From positions 1 through 64,000 of IMG/VR virus record IMGVR_UViG_3300028867_000005: a DNA stretch of 64,000 nucleotides. One strand, written 5' to 3'. The DNA comes from a virus. Numbering within the stretch: the first letter of the stretch is position 1; every line of letters begins with the position of its first letter. The notes under the pieces were generated by a model. That model worked only from the letters and a program-made list of their open reading frames with translations, made no database searches and was not told the DNA's origin. Of the stretch, positions 15,967-23,452 are shown one piece after another. A program made the position numbers and the translations under genes.

Positions 15967-16042
15967 GTCGGGGTGGAGCAGTTGGTAGCTCGTCTGGCTC
16001 ATAACCAGAAGGTCGCAGGTTCAAGTCCTGTCCCCGCCACCA
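15967..16042 (+). tRNA. tRNA-Met (CAT), initiator-like
   Basis: A 76-nt cloverleaf with anticodon CAT, T-arm GCAGG/CCTGT around TTCAAGT, and encoded CCA at 16040-16042. The D-arm and anticodon region (GGGGTGGAGCAG, TAGCTCGTC, GGCTCATAACC) closely follow bacterial initiator tRNA. The acceptor has a U2:C71 mismatch instead of the initiator's 1:72 mismatch. The anticodon stem has only two of the three G-C pairs that mark initiators. So it may be an initiator derivative or an elongator converted from one. Confidence 0.9.
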
Positions 16043-17180
16043 GTAAGGCTGGATGACGTTGGTGGTTTCAAGACGGCCTATAAATGTCCACGAAACCGCA
16101 CCGGTTGGCAGCTGGTAACTATGCCCCCTGAGCCTTGCAGGATTACAGAAAGGCGTGAACAACTTAAAGCAGCTGAGTCGCGGCCTCCAGCCTCGTAACT
16201 GGAGTGGACTTTCGGAATGTGATCCGCTAACCATTCCGCTGGACCGGCAGAAGGCGCACTGAAAGCCCTAGTGCAAAAGGCCCCGGATCGGTAGTTAGGC
16301 TTGACGCCTTGGAGAGACTGGGAGAATAAAACCCCGCCTGGGGGGAACCCCCCGTAATGTAAATCGGATATGAATAGGTCCGGGTGGGTAGAAGCAGACA
16401 CCATGCATGGGTGCGCACAGTAGCCATAACGTATGCGCGAAGACGCATCATGCTGGAAGATGCGGCGAGGACCGAAGCTACCGCGGTGACAGGCCGGAAA
16501 GACGGCCAACTTTTCTCCTGCTCGGTGTTGGGGAGCCACCCCCAGCGCAAAACACCGGGGCACAAATGCACTGTGCTACAAGTAGCCCGACTCCGGTAGG
16601 GTGTGCATACCGGATACCTTTTACAAGAACTTGCTCTTTGTTATCCGGCATTGACGGTCAGCCTTTGCCGGGTTGGCGCCCAGAGAGTAAGTCCTTGTGA
16701 GTGGTGAGTCGGGTCTTACCCGAGCTGTTGCAAGAGTAGATGGGTGCGGTGCCACGGTAATGCGTGGTTATCGTCCAGTATGGTAGCGGCAGGCTGGCAT
16801 TGAGGAAGCGCAACCGGGGTGCCAGACATATGGGCTGGACACCAAGGAAAGAAGCTTTGATCAGTGATGCCCACGTAAGTCCAGGTTCTGCCATAGGAGC
16901 CACCATTCACAACTCACAAGTGAGTGCTTTTCGTGGAATGCAGGGGCTGTCTACATTTGAGGCGACACCCCGTCCTTTGTCCACTAAGAGCATTCACTTG
17001 TGGGGAGTCAGTAGCTCAGCGGTAGAGTTTGGCATCTTCATTGCCAAGGTCACGGGTTCGAGTCCCGTCTGCTTCCTACAGCTCACAAAACTGCGTTCTG
17101 CATCTGGTACAAACCGTTTTCCAACCCTGGGCGGAGCGGCCTGCTGATAGAGCGCAGTTTTGTGGGTAGTGAATGCGCAG
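16043..17180 (+). ncRNA. Large structured noncoding RNA candidate (GOLLD/ROOL-like class)
   Basis: About 1.1 kb without a credible gene, starting at the CCA end of tRNA-Met and containing tRNA-Glu near its 3' end. Hairpins readable by eye: 16185-16204, 16213-16238, 16297-16309, 16433-16448, 16471-16487, 16492-16507, 16523-16557, 16592-16614, 16709-16723, 16752-16767, 16818-16843 and 16943-16971. A 9-bp helix, 16990-16998 with 17168-17176, encloses tRNA-Glu and a 12-bp perfect hairpin (17084-17095 with 17153-17164). Giant phage RNAs of the GOLLD and ROOL families have this size, this density of hairpins and a habit of neighbouring or containing tRNAs. No covariance search could be run, so the family name is a proposal. 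Confidence 0.5.
17005..17075 (+). tRNA. tRNA-Glu (TTC), aberrant
   Basis: A 71-nt cloverleaf with D-arm GCTC/GAGT, anticodon stem TGGCA/TGCCA, anticodon TTC and T-arm ACGGG/CCCGT around TTCGAGT. Acceptor GAGTCAG/CTGCTTC has a T4:C69 mismatch, and a further G:C pair is possible outside it (17004:17076). Position 33, nearly always U, reads C, and no CCA is encoded. It lies inside the candidate large RNA. It may be a decoding tRNA, a degenerate one, or a tRNA-like domain of the RNA. Confidence 0.7.
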
Positions 17181-17386
17181 GCTGATGCGCAGGTACAGCC
17201 TCCTTATTTATTCGTGAACTTGCGGCTAAAGGCACAAGATAGATCGGGCATTTAAGGAATGCCGGGTTCAGCGCCGGTGACTACCCGCTTCAAGTGGCAA
17301 AGTGTGTTAGCGTAGTCGGCATGGATGAGGCGGCGGCTTGAAACCGACGCCACCGGCCACAGCAATCAATCACCCAGGAGAAAAGC
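17181..17386 (+). other. Noncoding leader with small hairpins
   Basis: No gene is seen. One clear hairpin is GGCATTTAAGGAATGCC near 17248. The distal part before the GGAG site of the next gene is unremarkable. It may carry the 3' end or processing site of the large RNA, or the promoter of the next gene. Confidence 0.3.
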
Positions 17387-17836
17387 ATGAACGACAAAAT
17401 CCCTCTGATCACCCCCACTGTTGGGCGCGTAGTGTGGTTCCGCCCGAAAAACACGGAATTCCGTGGCGACAACGGCAATTGCCTGTGTCACGACGGCATT
17501 GCCCCGCTGGCCGCGCTGGTGGCCTATGTCCACAGCGATACCGTGGTAAATCTGTCCGTCATTGACCATGCCGGCCGGCAGTTCCCCGTCACGTCGGTAA
17601 CGCTGGTGCAGGATGGCGACCCGACCGAAAACCTTGCCTTCTACGCCGAGTGGATGCCCTATCAGAAGGGCCAGGCCGCGAAGACGGAAGCACTGGTGCA
17701 GGGTATCGCCAAACTGGAAACGGCTGCGGGGAAAACCTGCAAAGGCACCAATTGTGGCGCAACAGATGGCGTCTCGCACTCTCCTGAGTGCCTTGCTGAA
17801 CACGAAGTAGCCTGCGCTATCCGCGCTAGCACCTGA
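17387..17836 (+). CDS. Conserved phage protein of unknown function
   Basis: A 149-residue protein with the common phage pattern ITPTVGRVVWFRP, then LAALVAYVHSDTVVNLSVID, TSVTLVQDGD and EWMPYQKGQA. It occurs in many proteobacterial phages near structural or DNA-modification genes and remains uncharacterised. Residues from about 115 on (AGKTCKGTNCGATDG...) are an extra Cys-containing tail. A GGAG site is 7 nt upstream. Confidence 0.75.
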   Translation: MNDKIPLITPTVGRVVWFRPKNTEFRGDNGNCLCHDGIAPLAALVAYVHSDTVVNLSVIDHAGRQFPVTSVTLVQDGDPTENLAFYAEWMPYQKGQAAKTEALVQGIAKLETAAGKTCKGTNCGATDGVSHSPECLAEHEVACAIRAST

Positions 17837-17855
17837 TACCAGACCTCGCTGCGCC

Positions 17856-17885
17856 TTGACATCAGGGCGCAACCGGGTGTAGTAT
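17856..17885 (+). promoter_or_regulatory. Sigma-70-type promoter
   Basis: TTGACA (17856-17861) and TAGTAT (17880-17885) are 18 nt apart, 45 nt before the ATG at 17930. A perfect -35 and a 4/6 -10 make this the clearest host-type promoter in the window. Confidence 0.6.
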
Positions 17886-17929
17886 TTGCACTCCACGTTC
17901 TAACTTTTAGCAACCAAGGGTACAAAAAA

Positions 17930-18484
17930 ATGAAAGAACTCGTTTACTTCCGCCATGAACTGTCCGGACTGACAGTCCCTGCTGTCGTTGTTTTCAACCA
18001 TTCCGGGCCGTCCGACTTCCCGCAGCTGGTCGACCTGACCGTTGACCCCACCGGTGAAGCCGAATCCCTGACCAGCATCGCCTACTACGAATCCGATATT
18101 GGCGCGCACGGGATTGCCTTTGGTGCCAAGGATTTCAGCAATCCGGCGCCCCAGGAATTGACCCCCAGCGTGGCGGCCGGCTTTGACGCCCAGGCCACGG
18201 CTGCTGCTGCCGCTCCTGCTGCTGCCGTATTCAATGGCCTGCAGCAGGCTGCCTTTGCTGGCGAACCGGAGCCTGAGGTTAATCCCGAGGACACCGTTAT
18301 CGTGGAAAGCACAACCCCTTTGGTCGACGCCGAAGCCGCCCCGGCTGGTGCCAGCACTGGTGAAAATGCTCCGGCTGCTCCGGTCGACGCCACCTATGCT
18401 GCCGCTCCCGAGCAAGCTGAAGCTGCCGCCCCTATCGCTGAACCGGCCTCAGGCGACATCGCTGACGCTGCTCCTTCCGAATAA
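17930..18484 (+). CDS. Ala/Pro-rich phage structural-like protein
   Basis: A 184-residue protein. The N-terminal 75 residues are a folded domain (VYFRHELSGLTVPAVVVFNH), and the rest is a low-complexity Ala/Pro/Glu tail. Two similar tailed proteins occur at 51357 and 55189, suggesting a common design in which a small domain carries a flexible acidic tail. It has its own promoter and terminator, so it is probably expressed strongly and alone. Function unknown. Confidence 0.65.
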   Translation: MKELVYFRHELSGLTVPAVVVFNHSGPSDFPQLVDLTVDPTGEAESLTSIAYYESDIGAHGIAFGAKDFSNPAPQELTPSVAAGFDAQATAAAAAPAAAVFNGLQQAAFAGEPEPEVNPEDTVIVESTTPLVDAEAAPAGASTGENAPAAPVDATYAAAPEQAEAAAPIAEPASGDIADAAPSE

Positions 18485-18496
18485 TCCAGGCCAGTG

Positions 18497-18525
18497 AAAA
18501 AACCCGCTGTAATGGCGGGTTTTTT
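18497..18525 (+). terminator. Rho-independent terminator
   Basis: AAAAACCCGC and GCGGGTTTTTT form a perfect stem around TGTAATG, ending in six T. It closes the single-gene unit 17930-18484. Confidence 0.9.
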
Positions 18526-18530
18526 GTGTC

Positions 18531-18540
18531 TCAAATTTGA
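18531..18540. promoter_or_regulatory. Shared palindrome TCAAATTTGA (site 2)
   Basis: Second copy of the 12-mer CTCAAATTTGAT, directly after a terminator and before the unit starting at 18603. A TTGATG/CTATATT pair overlaps it but has poor spacing for a sigma-70 promoter. Confidence 0.5.
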
Positions 18541-18602
18541 TGAAACAGGACTGCTATCTTGCTATATTGGACAGGCCATATTTTTGCAACCGGAGAGAGA
18601 AA

Positions 18603-19484
18603 TTGAACGTCGAAGCCGTACAAGAAGAAGTAGAGCCCTGCACCCATACCGAGCGCCAGGTGCTGAATGCGCAGGAAACCATCGAGATTACCCTTGCCGG
18701 CCTGCGCGCCCGCTGTTTCACGGTGCAGCAGGGTGGCGTGATCGTGTTCCGCGTGCCCGAGAGCACGTTTGAGCAGGCCCGTGCTGTCTGGCCGATCATC
18801 CAGCAGACGCTGATGCCCCACAATGTCCGCGGCCTGCTGGTGTCCAATCTGATGACCGTCGATGCGCTGGACCGCGAGGATCTGCTGCAGGCCGGCCTTA
18901 CTCGCTTTGGGGTGCCCGACGCCAACAACCTGATTGTGGCGCTGGTGCAGGCCTCCATCGGGCTGGACAACGTGCCAGTGAACGTGAAGCTCCGCGATCT
19001 GCTGTGTGCTGCTGCCGAGGCCCTGGCCACCACGAAGCATGAACAGGACGTGCTCGAGGAAAAGCTGACCAGGGCCATGACCTATGAAGACGCCGTGCTG
19101 GATCCGTCCGAGCTGGTGACCCGCCGGGCCTGCCATAAGCAGTTGGCCAGCATCTACGAGCGCACGAAGGCCTACTTCATCGCCATCACGCAGCCCGGCA
19201 ACGAGGCGCAGGATATCGGTGACCGCTTCACTGCCATGCGCAAGCAGTCCCTCTTCGCGCGCCGGTTCCTGCTGGATACGCTGATTCAGGAAGTCAACGG
19301 CGAGGCCCTGGGCCAGCCTTACGGCCTGTTGCAGACCATGATGCTGTACATCGACCACATCCTGTCTGCCCTGAACAACAATGACCGCAACCAGATCAGC
19401 ATGGCCATGCAGGCGATGCGCGAAACCATGCTGAACGTGGAAAAGTACCTGAAGACCACGAAAGAAGAGGACATTCAGCATTGA
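18603..19484 (+). CDS. Hypothetical protein upstream of portal
   Basis: A 293-residue, mostly helical protein. The TTG at 18603 is taken as start because a GGAGAG site lies 7 nt upstream and the upstream open frame runs through the terminator-motif region. It contains ETIEITLAGLRARCFT and a long helical domain (HKQLASIYERTKAYFIAITQ; MMLYIDHILSALNNNDRNQ). Its place between the terminase and portal suggests a head-assembly or accessory role. No family recognised. Confidence 0.7.
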   Translation: MNVEAVQEEVEPCTHTERQVLNAQETIEITLAGLRARCFTVQQGGVIVFRVPESTFEQARAVWPIIQQTLMPHNVRGLLVSNLMTVDALDREDLLQAGLTRFGVPDANNLIVALVQASIGLDNVPVNVKLRDLLCAAAEALATTKHEQDVLEEKLTRAMTYEDAVLDPSELVTRRACHKQLASIYERTKAYFIAITQPGNEAQDIGDRFTAMRKQSLFARRFLLDTLIQEVNGEALGQPYGLLQTMMLYIDHILSALNNNDRNQISMAMQAMRETMLNVEKYLKTTKEEDIQH

Positions 19485-19672
19485 GTGGCCGCGACATGGA
19501 GGCAATGTCACTGGCCGGCCTGATCGGCGGCCGCGACCTGCGGGCAGCGATCCGCTCTGTGCGCTCCACTACCCCGCCGCGGAAGGAAGTACGCGAGGGT
19601 GCGTGGAGAAACGACATTTACCGGCTGGCCATGGCCGCCATAAAACCGATAGAGGTATCTCATCTGGAATAA
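19481..19672 (+). CDS. Small basic protein
   Basis: A 63-residue protein starting at TTG (overlapping the previous TGA) or at the ATG 15 nt later. MEAMSLAGLIGGRDLRAAIR is followed by a basic region. No family recognised. It is coupled to the upstream gene. Confidence 0.55.
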   Translation: MSGRDMEAMSLAGLIGGRDLRAAIRSVRSTTPPRKEVREGAWRNDIYRLAMAAIKPIEVSHLE

Positions 19673-19683
19673 CCCTGATTCTA

Positions 19684-19716
19684 CTGCCGCCTACGTGACA
19701 CTACAGTAGGCGGCAG
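19684..19716 (+). promoter_or_regulatory. Hairpin covering the portal ribosome site
   Basis: CTGCCGCCTAC (19684-19694) and GTAGGCGGCAG (19706-19716) form an 11-bp perfect stem with an 11-nt loop. No T-run follows, and the 3' arm runs into AGGAG, the portal ribosome-binding site. Translational control or RNA protection is more likely than termination. Confidence 0.55.
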
Positions 19717-19726
19717 GAGAGCATCT

Positions 19727-21652
19727 ATGTCCAAAACCCCCAATGATTCTGTTGAAGGAACTGCCTTTAATCAGGCAGCGCCCCTGGCTGAGCGCACGGA
19801 AGCGCTGGGCATCATGCAGAAGTCGTTTGCCCCGAAAGGTATCCGCGACCTGATCATGCCGCCGGATGAACTGGCACCCGTCATCGACTTCATCACTCAG
19901 CGGATGGAGGACGATGCGGTCAATAAGTCGCTGAACTACGGCAATATCATCCCTTTTCCCTCGCGCAACGCGGCTACCCATGCCCGCGGAATGCAGTCCG
20001 TGCAGTTGGACGAGTACCAGGTATCGGTGCAGGGCGACTTCTGGGAGCGGCCATCGCTGCTGAATTTTGAAAGCCTGCGCGCCATGGTCGACCAGACGCC
20101 GGTGCTGAATGCCGTCATCATGACCCGCCAGCGCCAGATAAGCCGGTTTTGCCGGGTGCAGGAATCCGGCGAGGGGCCGGGCTTCACTGTCCGCCACGTC
20201 GACAAAGAGCACCAGGTTACGGACACGGAGCAGGAGAGCATCAAGCTCCTGAATCGGTTCGTGACCAACTGCGGGTGGGAGTTCAATGCGCGCGAACGCA
20301 AGCGCCTGAAGCGTGATAATTTCAGTGCCTTCATGGCAAAGCTGACCCGCGACACGCTGACCTTCGATGCCATGGCCATCGAAACCGAAATGAAGCGGGA
20401 TAAGAAGCTGGGCATTGACGGCCTATATGCCGTCGACGGGGGCACCATTCGCCTCTGTGTGGAGGCCGGCTACCAGGGCCGCGACGAAATCACCAGTCTC
20501 CAGTTCGTGAACGGGAAGATCCGCGCGCTCTATACCTTTGATGACCTGATTTATGAGGTCCGCAACCCGCGTACCGACGTGCGCGCCTGCGGCTACGGCT
20601 ACAGCGAGACGGAGGTGCTGATTCGCGTGGTCACTGGCTTCCTGAACGCCATGACCTACAACATCAAGGGCTTCGACAGCAACGCCATCCCTCGCGGGAT
20701 GCTCCACCTGCGCGGCGAATACGCCAGCACGGACATTGATGCCTTCAAGCGCTACTGGAACAGCATGGTCAAGGGCATAAACAATGCCTGGACGCTGCCT
20801 GTCATGGTCAGCAGGGACGCGGACAGCGCCGCCTCCTTCGAGAGCTTTGGCGAGCAGTTCAACGAAATGTACTTTGCCAAGTGGATGTCGTTTCTCACCT
20901 CGATCATCTGCGCCATTTACGGCATGTCGCCGTCTGAAATCAATTTTGATAGCTTCTCGGGCGGCAATACCTCATCTCTGTCCGGTAGCGACACCGAGGC
21001 CAAGCTCGAGGACAGCAAGGACAAGGGTCTGCTCCCGCTGCTGTCTTTCTACGAAAACACTTTGACCGACTATGTGCTGTCGGCCTTCGGTGACAAGTTC
21101 GTGTTCCGCTTCACGGGTCTTGACGAGGAAGATCAGCAGGCCCGGCAGGAAATGCGCAAGCTGGTCCTGACCGTGAACGAGGCGCGCGCGCAGGAGGGAT
21201 TTGACGCCATGCCGGGCCCGGTGGGGGATGCCCCGCTGAATCCATCGTTGATCGCTCTGTATACGCAGACCATCACGCAGGACCAGGGCGATGAGCCGGG
21301 CGAGAAAGAGGACTTTGGAACGCCGCCACCGGATGGCGGTCAGGACGTGGCCGGAGGCCAATCAGCCCAGGATGGGCAGGGGGCTCCGCAGGGTAGCGGC
21401 GCACCGGGAAAAGGGACATCAGGCACGGATGCCTCTAATTTTTCTCAGCCAGGCCACGCGCCGGCCGCGCAGCAGCAGGGTGGCCGTCAGCCACCGGAGC
21501 AGCCCGATATCGCCACCGGCGCCGCCGGGTCTGAAGGCGATGAAAGCGGAAAGGCCGCAGCGCCCACGGAAGCTCTTGACTTCGGCAAGCAGGATGACGA
21601 AGAGGAAGACTTCGGCAAATCCTTCGGCCTGAACATTTACACGGTAGAGTGA
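19727..21652 (+). CDS. Portal protein
   Basis: A 641-residue protein forming the ring through which DNA enters the head. Portal-type features include PVLNAVIMTRQRQISRF near residue 125, a long central segment with GYGYSETEVLIRVVTGFLNA and IPRGMLHLRG, and FLTSIICAIYGMSPSEINF, the usual crown-proximal pattern of HK97-like portals. The last 130 residues are a low-complexity acidic tail ending in repeated DFGK motifs (DFGKQDDEEEDFGKS). A strong GGAG site precedes the ATG. Family confidence is high although the tail is unusual. Confidence 0.85.
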   Translation: MSKTPNDSVEGTAFNQAAPLAERTEALGIMQKSFAPKGIRDLIMPPDELAPVIDFITQRMEDDAVNKSLNYGNIIPFPSRNAATHARGMQSVQLDEYQVSVQGDFWERPSLLNFESLRAMVDQTPVLNAVIMTRQRQISRFCRVQESGEGPGFTVRHVDKEHQVTDTEQESIKLLNRFVTNCGWEFNARERKRLKRDNFSAFMAKLTRDTLTFDAMAIETEMKRDKKLGIDGLYAVDGGTIRLCVEAGYQGRDEITSLQFVNGKIRALYTFDDLIYEVRNPRTDVRACGYGYSETEVLIRVVTGFLNAMTYNIKGFDSNAIPRGMLHLRGEYASTDIDAFKRYWNSMVKGINNAWTLPVMVSRDADSAASFESFGEQFNEMYFAKWMSFLTSIICAIYGMSPSEINFDSFSGGNTSSLSGSDTEAKLEDSKDKGLLPLLSFYENTLTDYVLSAFGDKFVFRFTGLDEEDQQARQEMRKLVLTVNEARAQEGFDAMPGPVGDAPLNPSLIALYTQTITQDQGDEPGEKEDFGTPPPDGGQDVAGGQSAQDGQGAPQGSGAPGKGTSGTDASNFSQPGHAPAAQQQGGRQPPEQPDIATGAAGSEGDESGKAAAPTEALDFGKQDDEEEDFGKSFGLNIYTVE

Positions 21653-21654
21653 CC

Positions 21655-23175
21655 ATGCGGAAAGTGCTGAAGCCTGAGCCGGCAAAAAAGACGGCGCCAC
21701 CCAAGCCCGTTGAGCAGCCGCCTGATGTACAGCCGGGCGATAGCGTCTATTTCAGCCACCCTGAAAATGGCCCGATGTACGGCGCCGTCGTGTGCAAGGG
21801 CGTGCACGGCATGAAGGTGCGGGATGACGGCGGCACGCATCATGACGTGCACTGGGACCGTTTCCTGGGGCACCGTCAGCGGATGCAAAAGCGCTTCAAC
21901 ATTATTGATCACGGGGAAGACGGCGCCATCGCTCACGATGAGGACGGTAAAAAGGTTTTTGTCCGTGGGCAGATACCGGACCCATCGGGGGATGAAATGC
22001 CTACGTTTGAAAAGGCGCTTTTTTTCAAGGCCATGGACAAGAGCAAGCTCCAGCAGAAAACCATTACCGATAAAAACGGGGTGCAGTCAAAGCGCTGGGT
22101 CAGCAACGGACAGCCACCCCCTGTGCACCCTGTCGGTACGCATGTGAAGTTTCAAATGGGCTCGATGGCTGGCCAGGGCCACGTCACAGCTGCTGGCAAG
22201 CATGGCGGGCACGTCAAGGACGAAACAGGATTTGAGCACAAGGTAAAGTGGGGCCAGGTTACGCACCATGAGCAGGATGGGCCTGCCGATGGCGAGCAGG
22301 CGCCCGATAAGTTTGACGCTGCGGCATTTGCCAAGCTGCATGACCAGGCTGACGTATCGGTCGCATCGGTGCTGGCCGGATTCCCGGAAGACACCAAGGC
22401 CAAGATTGACAATGTGGAGGCCAAACTCAAAGGAGTGAAGCCGACTATCGAGTTATTCAAGAAGGACGGCAAATACACCCCGGAGCGTTTAGCGCTGCAC
22501 CAGACCATCATTGACAAGTTCCTAAGCCCTGAAAAGATTGCCGCCGCCCGCCCAGCCGATGGGACGCCTCCCTCGTTCACCATCCTGGGCGGTCGTGGTG
22601 GCAGTGGAAAAAGCAGCTTCAAGAACACGGTTTATGACCCAGGCAAGGCCGTGGTGCTGGACGCCGATGAAATCAAGCACATGCTGCCGGAGTACAAGGG
22701 GTGGAATGCCTTCGAGGTTCATGACGAGAGCGGGGATCTGTTCGATAAGATCACGGACCTGGCCAAGACCAATGGCCTGAACATCGTGCACGATGCCACC
22801 ATGAAGACGCCGGACAAGGCTGTATCGCTGGTGCACGGCTTCAAGTCGAGCGGGTACTCCGTGGCAGCCCACTACATGCATCTGCCCCGTCAGGAGGCCG
22901 CCAAGCGCGCCGTAGGGCGTTTCCTTGGGGGTGGCAATGAGGGCCGGTATGTCCCTGTCGACGTGGTACTGGGCAATACCAAGAACGAGCAGTCCTTTGA
23001 TGCCATCAAGCCACTGGTCGATGCCTGGTCTTTCCGCGACAACAACGTGCCCCGCGGCCAGCCGCCCAAGCTGATTGCGCAGTCCAAGGGCAAAACGACA
23101 GCTGCGCCGGCTGGCAAGCCCATGCACAAGGCGCTCGATGGTGCTATCATTGTGTTTCAGAGGAAAAATCCATGA
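21655..23175 (+). CDS. Head-region protein with zeta-toxin-like kinase domain
   Basis: A protein of about 506 residues. The C-terminal half is a zeta-toxin-type P-loop kinase: GGRGGSGKSSF near 312, VVLDADEIKHMLPEY, and HDATMKT near 379. The N-terminal part has two KOW/SH3-like segments (QPGDSVYFSHPENGPMYGAV; PVHPVGTHVKFQMG) flanking the linker EKALFFKAMDKSK and RWVSNGQ. Zeta enzymes phosphorylate UDP-sugars or related small molecules. No epsilon antitoxin is adjacent. The setting between portal and head genes suggests a virion-associated effector, which is inference. A GTG two codons upstream, overlapping the portal stop, is an alternative start. Confidence 0.78.
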   Translation: MRKVLKPEPAKKTAPPKPVEQPPDVQPGDSVYFSHPENGPMYGAVVCKGVHGMKVRDDGGTHHDVHWDRFLGHRQRMQKRFNIIDHGEDGAIAHDEDGKKVFVRGQIPDPSGDEMPTFEKALFFKAMDKSKLQQKTITDKNGVQSKRWVSNGQPPPVHPVGTHVKFQMGSMAGQGHVTAAGKHGGHVKDETGFEHKVKWGQVTHHEQDGPADGEQAPDKFDAAAFAKLHDQADVSVASVLAGFPEDTKAKIDNVEAKLKGVKPTIELFKKDGKYTPERLALHQTIIDKFLSPEKIAAARPADGTPPSFTILGGRGGSGKSSFKNTVYDPGKAVVLDADEIKHMLPEYKGWNAFEVHDESGDLFDKITDLAKTNGLNIVHDATMKTPDKAVSLVHGFKSSGYSVAAHYMHLPRQEAAKRAVGRFLGGGNEGRYVPVDVVLGNTKNEQSFDAIKPLVDAWSFRDNNVPRGQPPKLIAQSKGKTTAAPAGKPMHKALDGAIIVFQRKNP

Positions 23176-23339
23176 GCAAAGAGCAGGGTGCAAAGCCCAA
23201 CAATGATGGGGTGACGGAAGATCCGGCAGAGCGCGAAAACCCTGACGCCTTCGACTACGAGGATTGCCGACCGCTCCAGTCGGGGGATAAGACGGGCATC
23301 ACGCTCTCTGACGAGTTCATGGCCCGCTTCAAGCGCTAA
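23172..23339 (+). CDS. Small acidic hypothetical protein
   Basis: A 55-residue protein (MSKEQGAKPNNDGVTEDPAE...) with an AGAGGA site and an ATGA overlap with the zeta-like gene. It ends in LSDEFMARFKR. It could be a small partner of the upstream protein, judged by coupling only; it does not resemble epsilon antitoxin. Confidence 0.6.
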   Translation: MSKEQGAKPNNDGVTEDPAERENPDAFDYEDCRPLQSGDKTGITLSDEFMARFKR

Positions 23340-23366
23340 AAAAACCCCGGACATGCCGGGGTTTTT
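23340..23366. terminator. Bidirectional rho-independent terminator
   Basis: CCCCGG-ACATG-CCGGGG is flanked by A-runs on the left and T-runs on the right, so it can stop both the rightward head operon and the leftward block that ends at 23453. Confidence 0.9.
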
Positions 23367-23415
23367 CTTGTGTTCCTGTCAGCCGCATGCGGCCATCATT
23401 AGGTCATCGACCAAA

Positions 23416-23444
23416 GGTTCCCCCGCGCTCGCGGGGATAGGCCC
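23416..23444 (+). CRISPR. Solitary type I-E-like CRISPR repeat
   Basis: A 29-nt element beginning GGTTCCCCCGCGCTCGCGGG and ending GATAGGCCC. It has the geometry of E. coli type I-E repeats: 5-nt handle, CCCCGC / 4-nt loop GCTC / GCGGGG stem, and an 8-nt 3' part beginning ATA. About 21 of 29 positions match the E. coli repeat. There is no second repeat, leader or cas gene. It lies in a 110-bp convergent gap, downstream of the terminator on its sense strand. A chance hairpin is the alternative. Confidence 0.45.
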
Positions 23445-23452
23445 AAGTGTGC

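Noticed and set aside
16329-16354. GGGGGGAACCCCCC element as a further CRISPR-like repeat
   Set aside because: It lacks the type I-E loop and 3' part and fits as one hairpin of the structured RNA.
16078-16907. Several short frames on both strands in the structured noncoding region
   Set aside because: Overlap each other and the hairpins, lack ribosome sites and look like the chance frames seen over structured RNAs.
16860-16910. Third tRNA ending near GGAGCCACCA
   Set aside because: No matching acceptor strand, T-arm or anticodon stem could be drawn on either strand.
16043-17000. Group I or group II intron
   Set aside because: No group I P/Q/R/S core and no recognisable group II domain V were found by eye, and the flanks are tRNAs rather than a split gene. 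A model search would settle it.
23172-23339. Epsilon antitoxin for the zeta-like kinase
   Set aside because: The 55-residue protein is acidic but lacks the three-helix epsilon pattern, so no toxin-antitoxin pair is claimed.
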